The notes below the pieces were generated by a model. That model did not search any database. It was not told where the DNA came from and was given only the letters and a program-made list of their open reading frames with translations. From NCBI GenBank assembly GCA_030248135.1, contig JASANC010004871.1:92357-156356 (forward strand): a DNA stretch of 64,000 bases, in the 5' to 3' direction. Made by a program: the position numbers and the translations under genes. This DNA comes from Theristus sp. LFF4_11. Lineage: Eukaryota > Nematoda > Chromadorea > Monhysterida > Xyalidae. Below, in pieces: positions 42,841-55,100 of this stretch. Numbering within the stretch: position 1 is the first letter of the stretch; each line of letters opens with the position of its first letter.

Positions 42841-42874
42841 CTACGAAAAATAATAGGAAAAAGGTCTAGTCCGT

Positions 42875-43920
42875 AGTAATTCAATGCGCTGATCACGGAT
42901 TTTGGGTTAGTTTTCTTACGTGAGCAACTCTAGATGCTGAATCGTGACGATTTCCGGCGAATCGGCCGTGGAAATCGGCGAAATCGGTCCAGAAATGAAA
43001 AACAAGAAAACTATGTTTTCCAGTGTAATTCAATGCGCTGATCACGGATTTTGGGTTAGTTTTCTTATGTGAGCAACTCTAGATACCGAATCGTGACGAT
43101 TTCGAGCGAATCGGCCGTCGAAATTGGCGAAATCGGTCCAGAAACGAAAAACAAGAAAAGGGTGTTTTCCAGAGTAATTCAATGCGCTGATCACGGATTT
43201 TGGGTTAGTTTTCTTACGTGAGCAACTCTAGATACCGAATCGTGACGATTTCGGGCGAATCGGCCGTCGAAATTGGCGAAATCGGTCCAGAAACGAAAAA
43301 TAAGAAAAGGGTGTTTTCCAGGGTAATTCAATGCGCTGATTACGAATTTTGGGTTAGTTTTTTATGCAAGCAACTCTAGATGCTGAATCGTGACGATGTC
43401 GGGCGAATCGGCCGTGGAAATCGGCGAAATCGGTCCAGAAACGAAAAACAAGGAAAAAATGTTTTCCAGGGTAATTCAATGCGCTGATCACGGATATTGG
43501 GTTAGTTTTCTTACGTGAGCAACTCTAGATGCTGAATCGTGACGATTTCGGGCGAATCGGCCGTGGAAATTGGCAAAATCGGTCCAGAAACGAAAAACAA
43601 GAAAAGGGTGTTTTCCATGGTAATTCAATGCGCTGATCACGGATTTTGTGTTAGTTTTTTCAAGTGAGCAACTCTAGTTACAGAATCGTGACGATTTGGG
43701 GCGAATCGGCAGTGGAATTTAGTGAAACCGGTCTAGAAATGAAAAACAAGAAATCGGTGTTTTCCATGGTAATTCATTGCGCCGATCACGGCTTTTGGGT
43801 CAGTTTTCTTATGTGAGCAATTCTAGGTACTGAATCGTGACGATTTTGGGCGAATCGGCCGTAAAAATAGCATAGACGAAATTGGCCTAAAAACGAAAAA
43901 TGAAAAACCTGAGTTGTCCG
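42875..43920. repeat. 149-base satellite, seven tandem units
   Basis: GTAATTCAATGCGCTGATCA starts units at about 42875, 43025, 43173, 43323, 43471, 43620 and 43769, a spacing of 148 to 150 bases. Each unit has AGCAACTCTAGAT, GAATCGTGACGATTT and GCGAATCGGCCGT. The last unit is most diverged. No frame stays open across units. Confidence 0.85.
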
Positions 43921-43991
43921 GGGTTTAGAAGAATGTGTGACCAACGTATTGTGATTTTGGTCCGACCTTTGGGGCTTATGTAAAAGTCAGA

Positions 43992-45040
43992 ATATTATCT
44001 AAAAATGCAGGAGACGCATATAAAAGGAGGAATATGGCCTTGTGTAAGCAGTGAAAGACTTGGCTCGACAACGCTTTTCAAATCTCTGATGTGGTACACA
44101 CGGATACAAGTACATAAGAGTCATATTTTTGCGCCGTTTATTTTTTATTTCGGTTGCAAGTGGCAACCCTCGTACATTGTAGACAAATGAAACTTTCACA
44201 TTTGCTTTTTTCTAGCTTTTAGCGACCTCTAAAACTACTAAAATAACGATCAGACTTTAGATCGCTGACACTGGTTTGCACAAAGTGTATCGCAGAGGCA
44301 TTGGGAACGCAAGGTGTCCTTCTGTGGCAAAGGCAATGACTGACCGGTTTATCCTGTCACAAGAGTTTGGTAAAAAGGGTGAAAATCAACGGAAGACAAC
44401 ACTTTTTGCACTGGTGCTGCTGCATGCACAGCGGTGCGTACGTCAGCAACAACGATAAAGCTACATGCAGCAATGTTTTGCAATCTCTGATGTTTCTGTT
44501 TTTTGCACAGAATTTACAGTATAGCCGATTAAACATGGCAGTTTTTTTCAGGGTGCAAGGAGCGCGCGAATTTTGAATGAAAGAAAAAGAAGTTCAGAAA
44601 CCAAATTGTATGCCAAATTTGACGCGTTTTTTTTAACTAATAGATTATCCGTATTATTCTGTTCATTCTTTCTCCCTTGCACACATGATTGGAAATTATG
44701 TTGGCATTTTTGAAAAAGACAACTCCTAGTCAGCGACTAATCCCGCCTTGATGGACTGCCTCATTTATTCGGCCATGCTGTACAGAATTTCGCACATGAT
44801 GTGATTTTAGACTAAACTGAAGAGGACAATTGAAAAATATCTAGATAACTTCAAAGTTTTTACGCTTTTCAGCAAGCTTTTAAACAACAAACGCGGCGCA
44901 AAAATATGACTCTTATGTACTTGTATCCGTGTGTACCACATCAGAGATTTGAAAAGCGTTGTCGAGCCAAGTCTTTCACTGCTTACACAAGGCCATATTC
45001 CTCCTTTTATATGCGTCTCCCGCATTTTTAGATAATATAT
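43992..45040. mobile_element. Non-autonomous element with about 145-base terminal inverted repeats
   Basis: AATATGGCCTTGTGTAAGCA and ACACGGATACAAGTACATAA near 44030-44120 are inverted near 44895-44995. The outer ends are TATTATCTAAAAATGC and GCATTTTTAGATAATA. The interior has no transposase and holds a second element at 44515-44782. Confidence 0.7.
44515..44782. mobile_element. Element with TACAGTATAGCCGA / TCGGCCATGCTGTA ends, nested
   Basis: 268 bases inside the long-TIR element. Body sequences AAACATGGCAGTTTTTTTCA, TGCACACATGATTGGA-like text (CACACATGATTGGAAATTAT) and GATGGACTGCCTCATTTATT recur in order at 45671-45945. Confidence 0.65.
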
Positions 45041-45178
45041 ACAACTAGCTGATTGGTTGTTGGTTGCATACATGTGCAGCTGATGCATGCATTGCTGTGG
45101 AGGCGGAGTTTGTTTGAACAGAATGCACGCATCAACCGTGCACGTGTGTGCAACCAACCAATCAGCTACATAGTTGTG
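45037..45178. repeat. F2 element abutting a CRE-MITE
   Basis: ACAACTAGCTGATTGGTTG, GCTGTGGAGGCGGAGTTTG and CAACCAACCAATCAGCTACA. The CRE-MITE begins directly after TAGTTGTG, the same F2 position that is interrupted near 27676. Confidence 0.65.
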
Positions 45179-45420
45179 TATGACCTATTTTTTCAAACGT
45201 GTCAAACTGAAATGACGTCATGTGCCGCCAAACATTCGCTTGTCGTTTCCGTTTGGCAAACCAGACTTTCCGTTTAGCCGATTTCTTCCCGTAAACAAAT
45301 GGTGAATGTCGAATCGAGTCACACCAAACTGACATTTTAGTGCCTGTACTTTGACAAACGGGCGTTTTTAAAGCAAATGACGTCATTTTAGTCCGGACAC
45401 GTTTGAATAAATCCACAATA
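45179..45420 (+). mobile_element. CRE-MITE with paired TGACGTCA palindromes
   Basis: TATTTTTTCAAACGTGTCAA, AATGACGTCATG, AATGACGTCATT and GGACACGTTTGAATAAATCC, ending CACAATA. Intergenic copy. Confidence 0.75.
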
Positions 45421-45670
45421 CGTACTTTCCGTTAATCCGTCAATGTTGACAAGTTTCAGAATTTCGTCACCTCCTTCTGATCCTGAAATGCATGTTCTTC
45501 TGTGCTTGTCAGGTTGGCTCGTCAGTTTGACTTTAGTTTCTATTTCCAAAATCCACTCGAGGAATTGCGAACAAAACCGTTCACAATATCAATTATCTAA
45601 AAATGCGGGATACGCATAAAAAAGGTAGAATATGGGCTTGTGTAAGCAGTCAGAAACTTGGCTCGACAAC

Positions 45671-45945
45671 TACTGTACGGTATGGCCGATTAAACATGGC
45701 AGCTTTTTTCAGGGTTCAAGGAGCGCGCGAAATTTGAATGAAAGAAAAAAAGACGTTCAGAAACCACATTGTGTGCCAAATTTGACTCGTTTTTTTAAAC
45801 TAATGGATTATCCGCGCTATTCTGTGCATTCTTTCTCCCTTGCACACATGATTGGGAATTATGTTGGCATTTTTGAAAAAGACAACTCCTAGTCTGCGAC
45901 TGATCCCGCCTTGATGGACTGCCTCATTTATTCGGCCGTACTGTA
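45671..45945. mobile_element. Second copy of the TACAGTA...GGCCGA element
   Basis: TACTGTACGGTATGGCCGAT and TCGGCCGTACTGTA are the ends. The body matches 44515-44782. It is inserted in a decayed left end of the long-TIR element (about 45597-45670, AATGCGGGATACGCATA). Confidence 0.65.
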
Positions 45946-46428
45946 TATATTAGCCAGATGGACGAGCACATACCGTATTCGCAACGTCTGCCCTCCCTAA
46001 TGCGTGAGCCCGATTGCACGTCATGATGAAAAATGTCGCAAAAACAAATCGCAAACTGTAAATTTCTCTTCGCCTTTCGCTGGAGAACTTTTCCAAACAA
46101 CAACCAAATTGATACAGCGCGCTGGCACCGGTATAAAATAAAGTTGCGTTTACTTCATGCGCCATGTTGACAAGACGCGCCAGCACGCAGTCAATTTGCA
46201 GGCAAAAAAATTTGCAGACAGCAGCCTTCTCTTTTGCCTACGTTCACACAGTTTACACGTGCGTGCAATTTCTCTGCTTTTGCAGTCGGCAGAAAAAATG
46301 TGTATTTTTTCTTTCTGGTACAATTTATTCCCGCCAGTCGCCACGACCACGACACATCAAACCAGGTTGACAAAAAATGTGAAAAACTGGTGACAGCATA
46401 AGAGAACACCGTAAACTACCAGGTATTA

Positions 46429-46540
46429 CCAACTCTTGACCAGAGCGTTTGTTGCACTGAACGAAACAAAAATGTTGTGGATTCCGTTTACCAACTCTTG
46501 ACCAGAGCGTTTGTTGCACTGAACGAAACAAAAATGTTGT
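46429..46540. repeat. Two tandem copies of a 63-base unit
   Basis: ACCAACTCTTGACCAGAGCG followed by TTTGTTGCACTGAACGAAAC is repeated once, ending AAAAATGTTGT each time. No coding role is evident. Confidence 0.8.
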
Positions 46541-47163
46541 TCCCGGACGGGGAACGTGTGTCTTCCATTCATAAGCGCTAAACAGAGAACACATTTTGTG
46601 TAATGACGTCGCGAAATATTCAACATGCTTTGAAACATGAGACGAAACTTCCAAAAAAACATTGAACGTCAGTGTCTTTGACTGTTCAGTGCGACCATTT
46701 TCAGTAACTTTGTGAACGCATGACAATTGTACAATTTTTGATACACAAATTGAAACAGTGGCGTGTTGGTTGATGTGCATGTGCATGCGCAGATGTGCTG
46801 CATCGGATGGCATACGCACGCATGTAGACAGTGTGGAAGTTTTTTTTTTGCGCGCGCGCAATCATTTTAGACGACAACTTTCACTTTTAATCAGCGGTTT
46901 TTTTCTCTGTGCACTTGCACGTTCATGCTGAAAAGTTTGGTGACTTATTGTCGAAGTTTTATATGCGACACATCTTCGGACGCATGTTGTAATCGTTCGT
47001 TGTTCACGTTGTGTCATAAAATGTTGCTGCTGTCGTATCGGCGCAAAAACGAACTATGGTTTCAATTTGCGGAATTTTACAATTTTCCTGTTTGATGAAG
47101 TGCGTGTGCGTACATACGTGTGGTTTCACGTTTTTGTTGTTGTTTAACGACCATGAAGTATGA

Positions 47164-50100
47164 TTTGCAAATGTTCCGATCGGGAAACCAAATCAATTCA
47201 CACAAAGTATCAGATCATTGATTTCGGCAACGAACGCAAATGATAAAGCAAACTGGTCAAGAATGATATCCATTCCGCTCGAGCGTAACAATGCAAACCA
47301 CGCCAACGCCAATAATAATGCCACCATGCGAGCAAACCACCCGCTGATATCGGCGACCCCACCAAAGCACTCTTCGGAAGTCGTTCATTCATCGAACATT
47401 CTAGCGTCTCGCCTGCAATCATCGAATGCGGTGCAAGAATACTCATATTTGCGGTATCCATGCGGTGTTTGCGGCAAAAAGTTCGCCTATAAGGCGCGAC
47501 GAACGGCGCATATGCGGGCGCATACGCAGGTACGTGAAAGCTAAGCTACTCTTGTATCGAATGCTAAGCTACTTTTTTGTCATTCAAGGAATTTCGGTGT
47601 GCTTCCGATTGGCGATATTGCGTCGTGATGCGATCGTATCAGAATTGTTCGTCCACCCTTTGGGTGCGGAAGCTCACAGCAACGAGTCATCAACGAACCT
47701 TTGAAAACTCCATCACGGCTCCTATCCATACACAGCACATGTATGTATCTCACACGTTTTTTTTGTCCAGGAACGACCATACAAATGCAAGTACTGCGGC
47801 CTCGGGTTCACATTCACGTCGGCGCGTAAATGCCACGAGCGGTTGCACACCGGCGAGAAGCCGTACGAATGCGCGCATTGCCGGCGCCACTTCACGCAGA
47901 TCGGCACCATGCAGAGTCACGTTCGCAAGCACCACCACCACCACAATCGCACAGAGTCGTCCAATTCGACGCGATCATCCATTCAAACGTTCGTGTCGGT
48001 GTGCAAAATTAAATGTTGTTGGGATTTTTAGGCGATGTTTTTTTAGCGCCAGGGCTAACCCAGAGAAGCGTTACAGAACGCCATTGAGTAGGGCGCCCAT
48101 TGAGTTTTCTCTGTCATTAAGTGCCTGTACACCCCTCGGCGGGGCTCGATCCCCCGAGCGCACAGACTGCAGTCGAACGCACTACCACCAGGCCACGAGC
48201 GGTGACAAATGCTGTTTTTTGTTGTTTTATTTTTTGGTTTATTCTCTTCACTTCCCGAAACAGGCAGACTTTTTTCCATCGAAATCACTGATGACATCGA
48301 ACGAAGCGAATCCAAACAGAAAACCGTTCAACAAATGAAAAAAAGTAACAAAAAAACGTAACTGCTGAACAGCTGGTTGAAAGTTTTTGCTGTGTTGATT
48401 CCACTTTCTTCAGTGCACTGTGTACACTCTCACCAACAAAAGATTACACACACAGACTTGCAGGAGCACCGCTAACGTCGACGGGTCGCCAATGAATCAC
48501 GAACGAGACACCGTGTCACAGTCGCGGTCGCGGTCGTCTTCAACATCGACCGTCTCAATGACGTCCGACAATCAACTGCTGTATCAGAACAGCGCGTGGC
48601 CGCAGTTGCCGACGGTGCTGTCGAGGTCGCCCCCTCAAACGCACCCGATCACCATCACCAGCCAACCACAACAACCACAACCGCAGTTCACCATCACCAT
48701 CAACAGCCAACCGCAACCACAGTTTCTGCTGTTCCGTCCGAGCGTCATCAGTCAGGTGAGATCGATTCGAGACGGCAATGGCGAGTTGGCCGATCAAATC
48801 GTGACGTCGATCACGTGGAGCAGTCTACTGCAACCGGGCGGGCTGGCCGTAGCGGATCGGACGGCGACGGACGTAATAGTGACTTCGAGCAGTTCATCCG
48901 TTTGTTCGCCGCTGTTCTCTCATTCTGCCGTCGTTTCGACGGTGTGCACTCCGTTGAGCAACGCTGTCGACACTGCGAGTCTGGCGAACGCTGCGATATT
49001 CAACGATAATAATACGCTGCTGCAAATGCACACGGACAACGCCATTCACAGGTTATATATGTTCGTTTCAACAACTGCGCAGTCGAACGCTAAATTATAA
49101 GTCATCGTTGATTATAATCACTATTAATTACAGAAGCTGAGTCGTTGATGATCGCGTGATGCATGCTTTCTGTGCAGAAACTGCTGTGGGGCCGGAGTTT
49201 GGTGTTTGTTGTCAAATCAGCACCAATCAGCTGATTCCCTGTAATTTAGAGTTCGACTGTAGAAGCTACCGTATTACCCCCATTAAACCCCCCCACCATT
49301 AATCCCCCCCCACCAATAAACCCCCACCCCCCCGACCAGTTTCCAAATAGTCTCCCCCCCACAAATAATCCCCCATGGGGGTTAATTGGAAACCTGTTTG
49401 AAACACCTACCCAGCGAATTCAGTGGCTGAATGCAGTGACATGTGTGAAATTGTGCTACCAAAGGCCCCAAAGGGATGAGTTAATGGTAATTTCATTACA
49501 AAAGGCTGTTACAAAAGGAAATCTCTGTGAAAAGTAGAAGTTTCTGCAACTTTCTTGCCTGCCATGCAAGGTATTTTTGCCATTTTTCAACAAAACCCCA
49601 CCCCTAGAAATTTTTGTATAATAAACCCCCCCACCAATAATCCCCCCCCCCCACCAATAAACCCCCACCCCTAAAAGTCGCTGACGTATTAATCCCCCAT
49701 GGGGGTTTATTGGGGGTAATACGGTAGTATCAATCACATCACCAATAGAAACTATGTACAGTTATACTGCACAATAAGTTTCTACCAATTTTCCATTCTA
49801 TAATAGAAACGGTTTTCTTTCAGTTAACACAAAACTTTTCTACCAAATGAACCGGTCTATTCCATGTTCTTCAATTTCTTCTGCAGAGCTGACCAACGGA
49901 CAACGCCGACAACGACTACGCGAGTGAAACGCCAAACGAAACCACCACCACCAACAACAACAACACCAACAACACCATCATCATCATCATCATCAACATC
50001 AACATCAACATCAACATCAACAACAACGCATCATCGTCTGTTCCAGTGCGACGTGTGCGGTCGCAAGCTGAAGCACGCGAGCACACTGAAGTCGCACCGA

Positions 50101-50568
50101 TTGCTCCATACGGGTGAAAAGCCGTTCCGCTGTCCGCTGTGCGTGAAGCGATACAGACAGGCGGGCCATTTGAAGGATCACATCATGCGCATGCACTGGG
50201 ATCGCGTCGACCCCGTCCATCGGCACATGTGGACAATTCGCGCCGAACTGGACGAAGGTCACGCTCAACAGCAACAGCAACAGCAACAGCAACACGCGCG
50301 CAAGTACGAATGGAGCGCACTGATGCGCACGATAATGCACGACAACAATGACGATCATAACATCAATAATAATGTCGGTGGCGGTCAACAAGTGGACGAC
50401 GACGACGTCGACGACGTCGCGCTCACCAACGACATCCACGACGACTTGGACGACGATTTGCGCGATGCGAGCGAGCAGCAGCGCGAATTCGTGCGTTCTC
50501 GCGTGCGCGACCACTGTTGGCGGCGGCTGACGACGCCGCTGATTCCGGCCGCGCCGAGTGTCACGTGA
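47164..50568 (+). CDS. C2H2 zinc-finger protein with five fingers
   Basis: Probably a sequence-specific nuclear transcription regulator. Exons: about 47164-47529 (5' end uncertain), 47771 to about 47998, 48414-49051 and 49887-50568 (TGA). Finger 1 ([22 protein letters not shown]) ends exon 1. Fingers 2 and 3 are in exon 2 (CKYCGLGF..., [12 protein letters not shown]...), joined by TGEKPYE. Exon 3 is a long Ser/Thr/Gln-rich linker with no fingers. Fingers 4 and 5 are in exon 4 ([12 protein letters not shown]..., [12 protein letters not shown]...), joined by TGEKPFR. Exon 4 also has a Thr/Ser run before the fingers, and after them a nine-residue Gln tract and an aspartate-rich stretch. Junction phases agree. 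The first in-frame ATGs are at about 47263 and 47326, the latter in a better context (GCCACCATG). I cannot assign a named orthologue. Confidence 0.82.
48013..48209 (-). mobile_element. tRNA-derived SINE, family 1
   Basis: On the minus strand: GTCACCGCTCGTGGCCTGG, CGGGGGATCGAGCCCCGCCG, the family body with GGGTTAGCCCTGG, ending CCCAACAAC. It starts about 14 bases after the probable donor of zinc-finger exon 2. Confidence 0.78.
49079..49261. repeat. F2 hairpin element
   Basis: CAGTCGAACGCTAAATTATA and TAATTTAGAGTTCGACTGTA ends, TGCATGCTTTCTGTGCAGAA and GCACCAATCAGCTGATTCCC inside. It follows zinc-finger exon 3 by 27 bases. Confidence 0.7.
49267..49726. mobile_element. F3 element (TACCGTATTACC termini)
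   Basis: 460 bases, ends TACCGTATTACCCCCATTAA and TTGGGGGTAATACGGTA, C runs at both shoulders and CCCCCATGGGGGTTAATTGG-type hairpins inside. In zinc-finger intron 3, immediately after an F2 element. Confidence 0.8.
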
Positions 50569-52118
50569 TCGAAGCACCGCTTTCGGGCGTAAACACCATT
50601 TTCTAGGTTTTTTTGTCCGCACGCATACGGCACACGGCACGGCACGTCACGTCAGGTCGCGCGTTCTTGCATTACTACCGTTCATACCTGACGTATGCAG
50701 CCGTATGTCGACGTATGTCGTGGGTGTGTATATGGTGGAAACGCAGCTATATTCTTGTTTCATCGTGATTTTGCAAAAAAAACTGGCGACACTTTTTTAG
50801 TTCAATCCGTTGGGGTGGTTCACACGCTTGTTTACATGGTTTCTAATAGAGATGTTTATATTTTTTTCTCAAATGACAAATTTACAAGTGTTCGAATTCT
50901 TACGAAATTCGAACTATCATTTGCGAATGTTCGGTGATAAAGCAAAAAAACGGTGATATGATACTGTAAAACTGTGTACCATGTTGGTATTGTGGATGTA
51001 TTCAAACGTGTCCGGACTAAAATGACGTCATGTGCTTTAAGAACGCCCGTTTGTCAAAGTACAGGCACTAAAATGTCAGTTTGGTGGACTGATTCGACAT
51101 TCACCATTTATTTACGGGAAGAAATCGGCTAAATTGAAAGTCTGGTTTGCAGTGAACGGCAAGCGCGTGCTTGGCGGCACATGACGTCATTTCAGTGGGA
51201 CAAGTTCAAAAATAGGTCATAATCGGGCAATGAAATCACTTTGATTTCTAGCCTTTGGTTTATTGGTTCGTTCCAGTTTTCTATTATACGTGTTATTTTA
51301 GTTGAAAGGACAGGACTTACACATTTGTTGAAACCTAAACCCAGAAACAACGACCAAAACCAGAAATTTTCTAAGCGAACGTACCTAAAGTTTGTGTTTT
51401 ACGAGTGCTTATAGTCCTCTGTTTTGTGGTGCCATGACCAGACGTTACTACATTGTAGTTACCTAGTTTGTTAGGATACGGGCTCTTACACTTTGCATGT
51501 TGTCACACTATTTTATGTCAACCGCTTTTGTTAGGAATTTGATGATTTTTAATTGAATAAATTCAGTTTTTTTTGGGGGAAAAAGTTTGCAAACAGACAA
51601 TAATCGGCAACGTTCAGTAAATTGCGTAGTTTAGCAACTTTACACAAAGTAAAAATTTTCGCGAAGAAACGTCACCACAAGCCCAGAGCGTTACCGCTAA
51701 TAACACTGCCTACAAAAAGTGGAGAAATTGATTACAGCAAATTTTTGTGATGCAAACGTTCACCAGAGACATTAAATTTGCGTTGAAAATATGAAAATAA
51801 TTCACGCTCGCAATAAAAGCAACATACGTTCTGTATCACGCAACATGTATACGATAGCTGTGACGTTGACTAACAGCGCAGAATGCACGTGTAAATTATT
51901 TTGATTACTAAAGGCCAACACCGCCGCAAGTCCAACAGAGTAAATGACAATGTCAAACATGTACATATGTTGGAACAGCGTCGTAAAAATCATTATAATT
52001 TGGACTAGATTTATGGACACGTAATGCATACTGCTGTATCGTATCATTGCAGAGCCCCGCTCTTTCTGCTGGTTGCTTTTTGTGAGAATATTCCTGTCAA
52101 ATCAAGCTCAATAAAACT
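50569..52118. other. Spacer between the converging zinc-finger and bestrophin genes
   Basis: It holds the 3' flanks of both genes and one CRE-MITE (50988-51221). I see no further exon with supporting splice sites. AATAAA-type signals occur near 51555 and on the minus strand, but none can be singled out. Confidence 0.5.
50988..51221 (-). mobile_element. CRE-MITE with paired TGACGTCA palindromes
   Basis: Inverted copy: TATTGTGGATGTATTCAAAC, AAATGACGTCATGTG, ACATGACGTCATTTC, TTCAAAAATAGGTCATA. Intergenic. Confidence 0.75.
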
Positions 52119-55100
52119 TCAATCACCGATATCTTCTAAATCGTCAACATCTTCAAGGTGACCGTCATCCGTTTTTGTTTCAGTTCCATCGGGATGTGGC
52201 GCTTCTTTCACAATCAATACTGTTGCATCATTTTCAGTCGGTGGCGGCTTAGACGACGACGATGTACTCTTTCGACTTTTTCGTTTTTTCTTGACTTTCT
52301 CCGTCTTCTGTTTTGCTTCCGTCGCCTCCTTCACCTCTTGGCCTTCATGTTTCACCTGTGAAAGCAAAAAAATGCAAAAGTGTGCTGACAAAGTGTGTGT
52401 TGTTTTTGAAAGACGTGTCCAGACTAAAATGACGTCATTTGCTTTAAAAACGCCCGTTTGTTAAAGTACAGGCACTAAAATGTCAGTTTGGTGTGACTGT
52501 TTCGACATTCACCATTTGTTTACGGGAAGAAATCGGCTAAACGGAAAGTCTGGTTTGCTGTGAAGGGCAAGCGCATGTTTGGCAGCACATGACGTCATTT
52601 CAGTGGGGCACGTTTGAAAAAATAGGTCATACATACACTGAGAAACCAAAAAAACAGACAAGACATTTTAGCAGACAATTTTCTTGTGGCCAGACATTCC
52701 AGCAGACCAAAAAAACTTGCAGACAATCTCTCCGAAATGTTTTGGCTGGGAACATTTTCTTTCCCGATTTCCTCAAGGACAGTGTTTCGTTATAGGTTTC
52801 TTAAATTTTCTTTCAAATGTTGTGTCACCACCACGAAATCAAAAATGCCGTAAACGTAAGATGCATTTCCAAAATACCGTATTACCTCTATTAACCCCCC
52901 CCCAAAATTAAACCCCCACCAAAAATAAACCCCCACCCCCAGAAGTCGCTGAAGAAATAAACCCCCATGGGGGTTTATTAGAGGTAATACGGTATGATCA
53001 CTTCTCCATTGATGACATCCGCTGCCATCGTGCTCTGCGGCTGTTCATCGGGCGACGGCTGGTGCACGGTCTGATGATCCAGCAAAACGGCGCCATTTTT
53101 CGCGGCCAACGTTTCGTCGTTCTCGTCGTCGTCTTCCTCTTGCTCGTCCGAACTCGTCAGCTCCTCGATTCGCTTGAGCTTGCCCGACTTCTCCAGAGTT
53201 TGCACTTTCTGGCGCTGCGACAGGAACGTCAGCACGTTCTTGTTCCAGCCGTCGACCGACTCGAGGTAGCGTTCGATCTCGTCCGGCTCTACGAGCACCT
53301 CAGCGTTCTCTTCAACGTGACGCAGCTGGTACGGCGGGATGTTGATGCCTGCGTGTGTGTGTTGGAGATAAAGAGAACGTTTTGTTGTTGTTGGGAGTTT
53401 AGGCGAAATTTTTAGCTGCAACTAAATCCACAGAAGCGCATCCAGAACGCCGTCGAGTAGGGTGCCCATCGAGTTTTCGTCTGTCATTAACTGCCTATAT
53501 ACACCCCTCGGACGGGGCTCGATCCCCCGAGCGCACAGACAATGAGTCTAACGCGCTACCACCCAGGCTACGAGCGGTGACCGTTATACCAAAAACATAT
53601 CATCGTAACAATAACTCGCTCGATAACGGCAAAAAGATCGTTTATGAATGCCTCCGTGACAACGATTGTGTTATGTTATGTTATGTTATGTTATGTTATG
53701 TTATGTTATGTTATGTTATGTTATGTTATGTTATGTTATGTTATGTTATGTTATGTTATGTTATGTTATGTTATGTTATGTTATGTTATGTTATGTTATG
53801 TTATGTTATGTTATGTTATGTTATGTTATGTTATGTTATGTTATGTTATGTTATGTTATGTTATGTTGTGTTGTGTTGTGTTGTGTTGTGTTGTGTTGTG
53901 TTGTGTTATGTTATGTTATGTAATGTTACGTTACAGTATGTTATGTTATGTTATGTTATGTTATTTGAAATACGTGAAAGGGCAGGATAACAACTGAATC
54001 CACCTGGTACAATGTCGGGCCGATGCAGTGATTTCTTTGTGTACGGTAGACTGACGACACGGGCGCCCCAGTGGCGGTCTTGTTTCACTTGCGGCACTTT
54101 GCACGCCAGTTGATCAGCGTACAGGAAGGCGATGGCAGTGTTCCGGTCAAGCATGTACTAAATTTACAGTCGAATTCCAAATTATATAGGGACTCAGCTG
54201 ATTGGTTGACGGTCACGTGCATGCATGCGTTCTGTGCAGGCATGTATATACCGTAAAGTCTTGCATATAAGGTTCCTCCCACTTATAAGACCCCCACCCA
54301 AAAGTGGGCGGAGTGTCACACGGCGGGAAACCAAAAAATTCAAAATTTTGACTTGGTCAAAAGACTACCCCGTTTATAAGGCCCGGAATTCCTAATGTTC
54401 GCTTTATAAGACCTCCTCCCACTTATAAGGTTGTCACACGAAATTCCACTTTTTTTCAGAAATTTTTGATTTTCAAATTTATATAAGGAGACCTTATATG
54501 CAAGACTTTACGGTATTGCTGTGGTGAGGCGGAGTTTGGTGGTTTGCGCACAGATCACCAACCAATCAGATGATTCCCTAGATTGTCGAGTTCGACTGTA
54601 GAGGGTTTCATTTTTCTCTTCAAATGTGGACAAAAATTGAAATGAATCTTCTATAATACTAAAACAGGAAGACCGTGTGTGTGTGTGTCTTAGCGTGTCA
54701 ATTTTGGTCGATTTGAATTGGCGCCAATTTTTTACTCTCTATGTTCTGTAAAAGTCCTAATCATCATCATTCTTATGCAATGAAAACAATCGACCACTTT
54801 GATTTGGCTGTTGCTGCTGTTTGCCATCTATTATCTTTCTTATTAAACGGGCCCCAATCAATATGCGTTTGCACGCAAAGATAGAGAAAAAATTTTATGG
54901 CTGTGCGGCAATTTGAAATCATCAAAACTTAACGTATTCTATCGGCAGATTCGTGCAAAAAAATTGAGGAAAAAGCTAATCAGAATCTTTCCTTACTAAA
55001 TAATTTTATTTTATATAGTATTCGAACTACGTTCGGGCGCGACACATCTTATCAGCTGTGCGGCTTTTCCACACATCATTCAACATTACGCCGCCTCCTT

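Noticed and set aside
49864..49886. Start of the last zinc-finger exon at the upstream ATG
   Set aside because: A CTGCAG acceptor at 49886 gives the phase needed to join exon 3; the ATG lies in the intron.
53577..53997. Long frames of repeating MLCYV on the plus strand
   Set aside because: Produced by the TTATG microsatellite, which has no stop in any forward frame.
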